From Bacillota bacterium (GTDB lineage: Bacteria > Bacillota > Bacilli > Alicyclobacillales > SLC66): 7,299 nt of DNA. Both the position numbers and the translations under genes were made by a program. Positions within the stretch are counted from its first letter, which is position 1; each line of letters starts with the position of its first letter. Location of the stretch: assembly GCA_021846145.1 (NCBI GenBank), contig JAJZCJ010000165.1, positions 1-7,299 of the forward strand, given 5' to 3'. The notes beneath the pieces were generated by a model. The model searched no databases, was not told the origin of the DNA, and was given only the letters and a program-made list of their open reading frames with translations. This document shows positions 1-4,867 of the stretch, in pieces.

Positions 1-384
1 GACGGTGAACCAGCCAATCGTACTAATAGAATTAAAGGCAGCAGGGATATATCCGCCGATTTTACCAAAAGTGAATCTGGTTATCATCAACTGAGGAAGT
101 CCGTAACCAGGTCCCATACTAGCGCTAAGTGCAAGTGCAAGCCCGCCAAGCACATTGCCAACAACAATGGAAGCAATCACATAGGGCCACGACATTCCCA
201 ATATAATCGGGAAAAACCCAAGCGCATAATCGGCAATCGTTAAATTACTGCCTAACCAAAGTGTAAATTGACTTCTTGCATTCCCATGACGTTCTGCTAG
301 CGTTATGCCTTCAACGCCATATGGTTCAATCACTACTACTTTGTCTCCATAACGTGGAGAATCTATCAATGATGACAAGATCAT
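1..384 (-). CDS. NCS1-family permease (cytosine/purine/vitamin type), N-terminal part
   Basis: The reading frame stays open from an ATG at 384 to the window edge, giving the first 128 residues of a family that is normally about 400-500 residues long. A hydrophilic N-terminus with IEPYGVEGITLAERHGNARSQ (residues 19-39, partly conserved) precedes TLWLGSNLTIADYALG, which is characteristic of nucleobase:cation symporter-1 proteins. Helices are visible at about 47-65, 68-92 and 113-128. The start has a modest Shine-Dalgarno (AAAGGGG). Known NCS1 substrates include cytosine, purines, allantoin, hydantoins and, in yeast, pyridoxine and nicotinamide riboside. The substrate here cannot be read from the sequence. 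Its place 86 nt downstream of niaR on the same strand, with its own candidate promoter and operator, makes an NAD-precursor or related nucleobase plausible (inference). Family assignment is firm; substrate is open. Confidence 0.9.
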   Translation of the reverse strand, partial: MILSSLIDSPRYGDKVVVIEPYGVEGITLAERHGNARSQFTLWLGSNLTIADYALGFFPIILGMSWPYVIASIVVGNVLGGLALALSASMGPGYGLPQLMITRFTFGKIGGYIPAAFNSISTIGWFTV

Positions 385-397
385 CGCCCCTTTTTCG

Positions 398-427
398 GTA
401 TATATGCATATACACACATATATACAC
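398..427. repeat. 30-bp alternating purine-pyrimidine tract with a 12-bp palindrome
   Basis: Every base from 427 down to 398 alternates purine and pyrimidine (TATA, TGTG and TGCA steps). It contains the perfect palindrome TATATGCATATA at 401-412, which coincides with the candidate -10 of the permease promoter. Such tracts melt easily and can adopt left-handed DNA. The palindrome could equally be an operator. It lies in the niaR-permease gap and codes for nothing. Confidence 0.6.
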
Positions 428-436
428 TAAAGTCAA
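407..436 (-). promoter_or_regulatory. Candidate promoter of the NCS1 permease
   Basis: On the minus strand a -35 TTGACT (436-431, 5 of 6 matches to TTGACA) is followed after 18 nt by a -10-like TATATG (412-407). This would start transcription near 400, about 15 nt before the permease ATG at 384. The -10 lies in a TA/TG alternating tract, so its exact register is uncertain. The permease could also be read from upstream together with niaR. Confidence 0.45.
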
Positions 437-439
437 GAC
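432..439 (-). promoter_or_regulatory. Possible NiaR operator core overlapping the permease -35
   Basis: GTCTTGAC is a small inverted repeat (GTC-TT-GAC) sharing its TTGAC with the -35 at 431-436. As I recall it, the streptococcal NiaR consensus has the core GTGTMTWKACA. The eight bases here fit the centre of that core, but the outer GT and final A do not match. A repressor bound here would block RNA polymerase, and the repressor gene is adjacent. The site is short and imperfect, so this is a suggestion only. Confidence 0.3.
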
Positions 440-470
440 GATGAATGATTACATACTAGTTTATCTGCTC

Positions 471-995
471 TCAGTCGTAAACTACTATCCCCTTTTTCCG
501 TAACGTCAAGATGGCTTCCTGAAGGCGTACATCCTGATCGTATTCAATTTGATGCATATGATATCCATCTGTCAGTGAAGATAACAATGACGCCTTCTGT
601 TGGCTTATTTTCTCCAAAAAATATTCCACATCCCGCCGTGAAGCTAAGTGTAACGAACCTGTCAATTCACCATATAAAGGGTGCTCAACCTGAACATTCA
701 TGACACGTAGCCCCAAATCCACAAAAGTAAATAATTCCACTCCTGTCAATTCTGGCGAATGAGCAACAGATAAAATCACCACATTACGTTGTGATGATCT
801 GTCTCGCTCCAATACATATCCTCTTGGTGTCGATAAAATAGGATACCCTGCCGCACGCAACAATGCGACATCATGTACGACTACTTGCCTTGTGACATGA
901 TGTCGCTGCGCTAATTCCAAGCCAGACAAAGGCTCGTCGCTACTTTCTAACTCGTTTACAATTTTGGCCTGGCGATCTTCGCGTTCCTTAGGCAA
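471..995 (-). CDS. niaR: NiaR (YrxA-type) niacin-responsive transcriptional repressor
   Basis: This 174-residue protein has the full family length. An N-terminal winged helix-turn-helix of the HTH_11 type (about residues 8-60, with LAQRHHVTRQVVVHDVALLR as the recognition region and the wing ending in PRGY) is followed by a 3H domain (about 70-172). H79, E87, H105 (VEHPLYGEL) and H146/H148 (DGYHMH) are the conserved histidine/acidic positions thought to bind metal and ligand. Known members repress NAD synthesis and niacin uptake genes when niacin is plentiful. The start is a TTG at 995, fixed by AAGGAG eight bases upstream. A nearer ATG at 1003 is out of frame. It lies 41 nt downstream of the radical SAM gene on the same strand and may be co-transcribed with it. 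A -10-like TATGAT at 1036-1041 could also serve it, though no good -35 is visible. Confidence 0.93.
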   Translation of the reverse strand: MPKEREDRQAKIVNELESSDEPLSGLELAQRHHVTRQVVVHDVALLRAAGYPILSTPRGYVLERDRSSQRNVVILSVAHSPELTGVELFTFVDLGLRVMNVQVEHPLYGELTGSLHLASRRDVEYFLEKISQQKASLLSSLTDGYHMHQIEYDQDVRLQEAILTLRKKGIVVYD

Positions 996-1003
996 CTTTG
1001 CAT

Positions 1004-1009
1004 CTCCTT
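1004..1009 (-). promoter_or_regulatory. Ribosome binding site that fixes the TTG start of niaR
   Basis: AAGGAG lies exactly 8 nt upstream of the TTG at 995. It directly abuts an ATG at 1003 that is out of frame with the NiaR protein and too close to be used. This spacing supports TTG as the true start. Confidence 0.8.
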
Positions 1010-1036
1010 AGACACGTAAGTACTTGTTTCATCCTA

Positions 1037-2110
1037 TCATACAATAATTGCTGGTTGATAGGCACAGGCCGGGTCACTTGCAAGATAGTCATCATATACT
1101 GCGTACGCCCTAGCTCGAGAACCACCACATAAATGGCGAAATTCACAGACCCCACATTTGCCGGTCAACTGCGATGGATCTCTGAGTGACCTAAACATTG
1201 GGCTTTCCCGATAGAGCGTTGCCAGCGGTGTGGTGCGGATTTGACCCGCAGACACAGGCAAAAAACCGCTAGGGTAGACCTCCCCTGTATGTGAAATAAA
1301 CACAAAACCGTTGCCATCGTTGACGCCTGGCATGGAAGCCGAGAATGGCTTACCTTGATGCTGATGCATGACACGGCGGTAGTGAGGTGCCTCCGTCGTT
1401 TTGATGAGTAAGTTGCGCGTTTGTGATTGCGCATACAACCATTCCATTACTTCCTCCGCCTGATCAGCACTAATCATATCCTTAATTTTCCCTCTTCCTG
1501 TCGGAACCAAAAAGAATAAGCTCCACAGCACAGCACCATGATGCAAAACAAGATCAGCGATGCGTGGCAAATCAGCTAAATTATGAGTAGAGACGGCAGT
1601 GTTTATTTGGATCGGCATGTGTAGTTGTTTTAAGATCGTTATACCCTTTATGGTCAAATCATAGGAACCACGTGTACCACGAAAATGATCATGAATTTCT
1701 GGCGTCGATCCGTCCAGACTGAATGCCACACGTGCCAGTCCTGCCTCTTGCCCTTTTTGTAAGGCTTCAAATGTGACTTTTGGAGTGGCACTTGGTGTCA
1801 TGGCTACTTCTAGCCCCTGATTTCGCGCATGAGTGATCAGTTCATACACGTCCGCGCGCTCTAAAGGATCTCCACCTGTGATCACAAAAAGCGGATGATC
1901 CATTTTTGCGATTTGTTCAATTAATTGAAACCCTTCCTCCGTCCTCAGTTCCCTTGGATCAGCGTGCCGCTGTGCTTGTGCACGACAATGCAAACAGTGG
2001 AGTTGACAAGCCCTCGTCACTTCCCAAATTACAATAAAAGGATTAACAGAAAAGTCCCGTGTCCATTTCCGATCTCGTTCCGCTGCTGCTGATTTTAGAT
2101 TCATCATCAT
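1037..2110 (-). CDS. Radical SAM/SPASM protein, haem-maturase-like (TIGR04053/AhbD-NirJ type)
   Basis: The 357-residue protein carries the radical SAM cluster motif CxxxCxxC as C35, C39 and C42 in TRACQLHCLHCRA, and the SAM-binding GGDP at 79-82. A C-terminal SPASM-type auxiliary cluster motif is seen as C319, C322 and C328 (KCGVCEFRHLCGGSRARAYA) with a further C349 near the end. This layout is that of the AhbD/NirJ haem-modifying enzymes and the related Bacillus family described as TIGR04053. AhbD decarboxylates iron-coproporphyrin III to haem; whether this protein acts on a tetrapyrrole is not shown by the sequence. It begins immediately after the TGA of the membrane protein gene (TGAATG), so translation is probably coupled and the products may act together. 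Three ATGs in a row at 2110, 2107 and 2104 leave the exact start uncertain by two residues. The cytoplasm is the expected location. Class is certain; substrate is open. Confidence 0.88.
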   Translation of the reverse strand: MMMNLKSAAAERDRKWTRDFSVNPFIVIWEVTRACQLHCLHCRAQAQRHADPRELRTEEGFQLIEQIAKMDHPLFVITGGDPLERADVYELITHARNQGLEVAMTPSATPKVTFEALQKGQEAGLARVAFSLDGSTPEIHDHFRGTRGSYDLTIKGITILKQLHMPIQINTAVSTHNLADLPRIADLVLHHGAVLWSLFFLVPTGRGKIKDMISADQAEEVMEWLYAQSQTRNLLIKTTEAPHYRRVMHQHQGKPFSASMPGVNDGNGFVFISHTGEVYPSGFLPVSAGQIRTTPLATLYRESPMFRSLRDPSQLTGKCGVCEFRHLCGGSRARAYAVYDDYLASDPACAYQPAIIV

Positions 2111-3400
2111 TCACTCCTTCACGTGTTGTGTCACTAAAATAGGCCACTGTAAAATAAACAAAAATGCGCCAAGCGCAGCAAGAATACCACCCATTGCCAA
2201 CCATAATAGAACAGGCCAGTTGCCAAATTGCGACCATACATCCCCCGCAAATGCAACTGCCATCATCAGAATACCGATGATGGATACGACTAATTGTATC
2301 CAAGCATAAATAGGACTCACTTTAATTCCTCCAAAAATCCACGGGAATAAACCATAACCAACACCATACAAAAGAGTGGTTGCAAAGCCGAGAAACAACA
2401 AGTGCATCGCCAACAGGGACAATGGATCAAGTCCTGCAATAAGCAACAATCCAAGAACCATTTCTAGCAAAAGTGCTGCCATCCACGCTGTTTTGCTCCA
2501 CAAAGGCAACAATGGAGTGTTTGATTCTTGAATAGATTTTGTGAGCAATGGAAACATAAATAATACCCCTTGATAGATTGCCGCAATTCCCAGCATTCTA
2601 CTAGTGACTAAACCCCATGAAGGATTCACCATCATTCCAATCACTTGTATTAATACAGCAGAAAACCAAAATAATTGACCCAATGAAGCCATTTTTGCAT
2701 TAATTGGTTTTGAAACAGAAAAACGAGGCAATAAATGCAATCCCACTGACCAGACCGTGCCGCCAAGCCATCCATAGTAAATCAGTATCTTTGCCGCGTC
2801 TGAACCAAGACCACTATTAACACCAGGCATCATCCACGACTGAATCCAGATCCACCAGACAGCTATCACATATAGCATTAGCGCCACATCAGTACCTCTT
2901 TGTCCCACGCGATCTGAGGATTCTAATATAGTTGAGCGCTTTAAGGCAACAAGAGGATGGGACTCATTCATCATTTCCTGAGGAAATTGCCTACCGGACT
3001 TTTTCCCAGTGATTACAGCAGATAACAAATTGCCTAAAAAAACGATTGGTGCCATAGCTTGTAACCCTAGTCCAATCCGGAATGCGATTGGACTTTGATA
3101 AAGAAATGAAAAGACTAACAAAATCACCCCAAGTTCAGCCATCAGCCAGTGTATCCATCCCACCGCCACGCGTGGCGGACGAAATCCAGTAGAGAGGGTC
3201 AGTACGGCATAAGTCATTCCATACATCATCATCGTTAACCAACCAAAAGGATTGATTTCTCCATGGAGAGACCCTAACAGACTGATGCGCGACGGATCAC
3301 TAGCCATCCATCCCCCAAAGAACGCCCCTACAAGAAAATTAACAAAAGCTGTGACAATGAATGTTTTTGGTAATGTGCCAATCGATCGATTAAATGGCAT
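2111..3400 (-). CDS. Polytopic membrane protein, NnrS/CcoN-like, probably haem-binding
   Basis: The 429-residue protein is almost entirely hydrophobic, with about 11-12 predicted helices. Three segments echo the His-glycine-aromatic pattern of cytochrome oxidase subunit I and NnrS proteins: LHGEINPFGWLTMMMYGMTY (45-64), WSVGLHLLPRF (217-227) and AMHLLFLGFATTLLYGVGYG (331-350). This places H46, H222 and H333 as possible haem ligands. The adjacent histidine pair of a copper site is absent, so it is not a complete haem-copper oxidase subunit. NnrS-type proteins are haem/copper membrane proteins tied to nitric oxide stress and denitrification. The TTG at 3418 is an alternative start, but AGGAGA at 3407-3412 is ideally placed 6 nt before the ATG at 3400, so the ATG is chosen. 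It is the first gene of the leftward cluster and abuts the radical SAM gene. The family label is moderately sure; the function is not established. Confidence 0.7.
   Translation of the reverse strand: MPFNRSIGTLPKTFIVTAFVNFLVGAFFGGWMASDPSRISLLGSLHGEINPFGWLTMMMYGMTYAVLTLSTGFRPPRVAVGWIHWLMAELGVILLVFSFLYQSPIAFRIGLGLQAMAPIVFLGNLLSAVITGKKSGRQFPQEMMNESHPLVALKRSTILESSDRVGQRGTDVALMLYVIAVWWIWIQSWMMPGVNSGLGSDAAKILIYYGWLGGTVWSVGLHLLPRFSVSKPINAKMASLGQLFWFSAVLIQVIGMMVNPSWGLVTSRMLGIAAIYQGVLFMFPLLTKSIQESNTPLLPLWSKTAWMAALLLEMVLGLLLIAGLDPLSLLAMHLLFLGFATTLLYGVGYGLFPWIFGGIKVSPIYAWIQLVVSIIGILMMAVAFAGDVWSQFGNWPVLLWLAMGGILAALGAFLFILQWPILVTQHVKE
2114..2119 (-). promoter_or_regulatory. Ribosome binding site of the radical SAM gene, inside the upstream gene's end
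   Basis: AAGGAG overlaps the last codons of the membrane protein gene, immediately before its TGA. It lies 3, 6 and 9 nt from the three tandem ATGs. The second or third ATG therefore has better spacing than the first. Confidence 0.7.
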
Positions 3401-3406
3401 CAAAAT

Positions 3407-3412
3407 TCTCCT
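3407..3412 (-). promoter_or_regulatory. Ribosome binding site deciding the membrane protein start
   Basis: AGGAGA lies 6 nt upstream of the ATG at 3400. It would lie inside the coding region if the TTG at 3418 were used, and that TTG has no comparable site. This shortens the protein by six residues relative to the longest reading frame. Confidence 0.75.
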
Positions 3413-3429
3413 CGTCAACGATTTCGCTT

Positions 3430-3458
3430 ATTATCATAACCGGATTGATAAAACACAA
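3430..3458 (-). promoter_or_regulatory. Leftward promoter of the membrane protein/radical SAM cluster
   Basis: On the minus strand TTGTGT (3458-3453) and GATAAT (3435-3430) are separated by exactly 17 nt. This predicts a start near 3423-3425 and a leader of about 24 nt. The -10 matches at 5 of 6 positions and the -35 at only 3 of 6. That suits a promoter helped by an activator, and a Crp/Fnr-like site lies just upstream. Confidence 0.55.
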
Positions 3459-3459
3459 G

Positions 3460-3475
3460 TGTGATACCCATCACC
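3460..3475. promoter_or_regulatory. Crp/Fnr-type binding site
   Basis: TGTGATACCCATCACC fits TGTGA-N6-TCACA with a single mismatch in the last base. This is the consensus of E. coli CRP and also of Bacillus subtilis Fnr. Its centre (3467.5) is about 42-45 bp upstream of the predicted leftward start, near the -41.5 position used by class II activators. It is about 47 bp upstream of the rightward start, which is a less typical position. In Bacillus, Fnr activates anaerobic nitrate respiration genes. This fits the NnrS-like and haem-type genes but is inference. Confidence 0.5.
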
Positions 3476-3479
3476 ATTG

Positions 3480-3508
3480 TTGAACGAATAGCAGCCCAAG
3501 TATATTAT
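3480..3508 (+). promoter_or_regulatory. Rightward promoter of the aldo/keto reductase gene
   Basis: TTGAAC (3480-3485, 4 of 6) and TATTAT (3503-3508, 5 of 6) are separated by the optimal 17 nt. This predicts a start near 3515 and a leader of about 50 nt, which contains the 17-bp palindrome at 3526-3542. Confidence 0.6.
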
Positions 3509-3525
3509 AAAAATGAAGTATCACT

Positions 3526-3542
3526 ATTTCACACTGTGAAAT
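3526..3542. promoter_or_regulatory. Perfect 17-bp palindrome, operator candidate
   Basis: ATTTCACACTGTGAAAT has two perfect 8-base arms around a single central C. It lies just downstream of the predicted start of the aldo/keto reductase transcript (about +12 to +28), where a bound dimeric repressor would block initiation or elongation. The half-site order (TCACA then TGTGA) is the reverse of the Crp/Fnr site, so another regulator is implied. No regulator gene in the window clearly matches. Confidence 0.55.
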
Positions 3543-3564
3543 TTGCGATCGGAGTGAACAGCCC

Positions 3565-4548
3565 ATGCAATATCGACATTTAGGCAATAGCGGACTTGAA
3601 GTCTCTGTACTAGGTCTTGGCACCAACGCCTTTGGTTCCCGTGCGAACGCAGATGTATCTACAAAAATTCTCCATGTTGCCATTAACCAGGGAATTAACT
3701 TTATAGACACTGCCAATATTTATAGCCATACTGAATCAGAACGAATCATCGGTGCGGCATTAAAAGGTCATCGCCATGAAATTATTTTGACCACTAAAGC
3801 AGGCCTGCCCATGGGTAATAAGCCTCATGACAAAGGTTCATCACGGACTCATCTGCTGCGTGAACTAGAAGCTAGCCTAAAAAGATTACAAACAGATTAT
3901 ATCGACTTGTATCAGATCCATACTTTTGATCCCTTGACTCCTTTAGAAGAAACACTTCAAACGCTTGATGATTTAGTGAGGGCGGGAAAAATTCGTTACA
4001 TCGGGGCATCCAATTATGCGGCTTGGGAGTTAATGAAGGCTTTAGGAATTAGTGACCATCGTCACCTTATCCGTTACATTTCAGTCCAGTCTAGTTATTC
4101 TCTAGCTGATCGCACCGTCGAACAAGAACTTGTGCCTCTTTGCATCAATCAAGGAGTTGGAATCATTCCTTATTACCCTTTAGCCGGAGGCATTCTAACC
4201 GGGAAGTATCGCGCAGATGGGGTGATTCCCGAGGGCTCCCGCGCAGACAAAAACCCGGACTTCAAAAATCGCCTCGACAATCGCAGAGTAGCTCTGGGAG
4301 CAAACGTAGCAAAACTAGCTGAACAACATGGCATGACACCAAGCTCACTCTCTCTTGCTTGGTTGACCCATCAACCAGCAGTATCCACAATCATTGCAGG
4401 TGCAACAAATATCAACCAAATTTACGATAATCTAACTAGTGCCTCCCTCCGCTTAGATGAACACATGCTACATGAACTTAATGACATGAGCAATGAATTC
4501 AAGTACGGTTTACCTTTTGCCACCTATCGAATCGATGACACACGGTGA
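3565..4548 (+). CDS. Aldo/keto reductase, NADPH-dependent
   Basis: The 327-residue protein has the full length and order of an AKR (beta/alpha)8 barrel. The catalytic tetrad is present: D48 (FIDTANIY), Y53, K78 (TTKAG) and H119 (YQIHTFD). The N-terminal YRHLGNSGLEVSVLGLGTNAFG and GKIRYIGASNYAAWEL (141-156) are typical of the AKR11/AKR12 and YghZ/YhdN-like groups. A C-terminal TIIAGATNINQIYDNL (275-290) is the cofactor phosphate-binding region. These enzymes reduce aldehydes and ketones, often in detoxification; the substrate cannot be told from the sequence. The ATG at 3565 is preceded by GGAG at 3551-3554, 10 nt away. It is the only plus-strand gene here, has its own promoter and operator candidate, and converges on the small membrane protein gene. 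It is probably a single-gene unit. Confidence 0.95.
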   Translation: MQYRHLGNSGLEVSVLGLGTNAFGSRANADVSTKILHVAINQGINFIDTANIYSHTESERIIGAALKGHRHEIILTTKAGLPMGNKPHDKGSSRTHLLRELEASLKRLQTDYIDLYQIHTFDPLTPLEETLQTLDDLVRAGKIRYIGASNYAAWELMKALGISDHRHLIRYISVQSSYSLADRTVEQELVPLCINQGVGIIPYYPLAGGILTGKYRADGVIPEGSRADKNPDFKNRLDNRRVALGANVAKLAEQHGMTPSSLSLAWLTHQPAVSTIIAGATNINQIYDNLTSASLRLDEHMLHELNDMSNEFKYGLPFATYRIDDTR

Positions 4549-4568
4549 TTCTATCCCCGTTTTTTTTT
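4542..4568 (+). terminator. Weak intrinsic terminator of the aldo/keto reductase gene
   Basis: ACGG (4542-4545) and CCGT (4557-4560) can pair across the stop codon. The pair runs directly into nine T residues (4560-4568). The T tract is excellent, but a four-pair stem with an 11-base loop is short, so termination may be inefficient. The T run also serves as the lysine codons near the end of the opposite gene. Confidence 0.35.
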
Positions 4569-4796
4569 ATGTTTTACACGTGTAAACTTGACGACCTTTT
4601 GGGATTGTTTGCGCCGTGAACGATGAGGTCGCTTGTTTATCGGACGTGCGCGATACGACTGAAAAATTACTACCACCGCAACAACAACCAGTGACCCCAA
4701 TAAAAAATCCAATAGCCATCGAATTCCTGCTGATGATTGCACGATCAGTCCAATCACAACAAAGACCGCTATGATTCCATATACAAATTTGCGCAT
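4551..4796 (-). CDS. Small two-helix membrane protein with a basic tail
   Basis: The 81-residue protein has two hydrophobic segments (about 4-22 and 27-47) joined by a short loop. A strongly basic tail (48-81, rich in Arg and Lys, ending HKKKRG) should face the cytoplasm by the positive-inside rule. I do not recognise a function. The shape recalls small Bacillales proteins annotated as SA1362/YqhP-like, but this is a weak resemblance. The ATG at 4796 has only a weak upstream GGGTGA. It lies 31 nt beyond the hairpin that follows the oxidoreductase gene, leaving little room for a promoter of its own. Its end is 2 nt from the end of the convergent aldo/keto reductase gene. The coherent membrane-then-basic pattern favours a real gene over a chance frame. 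Confidence 0.65.
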   Translation of the reverse strand: MRKFVYGIIAVFVVIGLIVQSSAGIRWLLDFLLGSLVVVAVVVIFQSYRARPINKRPHRSRRKQSQKVVKFTRVKHKKKRG

Positions 4797-4826
4797 GCGT
4801 CACCCACTTTTGCGAAGATGGTTAAA

Positions 4827-4852
4827 GGGCATCCCCGAAAAAAGGGATGCCC
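4827..4852 (-). terminator. Hairpin terminator after the oxidoreductase gene
   Basis: GGGCATCCC (4827-4835) and GGGATGCCC (4844-4852) form a perfect 9-bp GC-rich stem with an 8-base loop, 15 nt beyond the TAA. On the minus strand it is followed only by TTTAACC, so the U tract is short. It may act as a partial terminator or as a 3'-end stabiliser that lets some transcription continue into the small downstream gene. Confidence 0.7.
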
Positions 4853-4867
4853 AACAACTAATTGATT

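Noticed and set aside
276..503. Plus-strand 75-residue frame spanning the niaR-permease gap
   Set aside because: It overlaps the permease start and the niaR end in antisense and runs through the low-complexity TA/CA tract. No family features are seen.
1001..1003. ATG at 1003 as the start of niaR
   Set aside because: It is out of frame with the NiaR protein and abuts the AAGGAG with no spacing. The TTG at 995 is in frame with 8-nt spacing.
2043..2303. Minus-strand 86-residue frame across the membrane protein/radical SAM junction
   Set aside because: It is out of phase with two well-supported genes and shows no domain features.
2111..3400. Calling the membrane protein a cytochrome c oxidase subunit I
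   Set aside because: The similarity is limited to His/Gly/aromatic patches. The adjacent histidine pair of the copper site is missing, so a catalytic oxidase subunit is not supported.
3401..3418. TTG at 3418 as the start of the membrane protein, adding six residues
   Set aside because: The ribosome binding site AGGAGA at 3407-3412 lies inside that extension and is correctly spaced for the ATG at 3400.
4573..4586. TTTACACGTGTAAA palindrome as a transcription terminator
   Set aside because: It is AT-rich, has no loop, lies inside the small gene's coding region, and is not followed by a T run on either strand.
4567..4803. Alternative 78-residue minus-strand reading frame overlapping the small membrane protein
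   Set aside because: It lacks coherent membrane or domain structure, while the 81-residue frame shows two clean helices and a basic tail.
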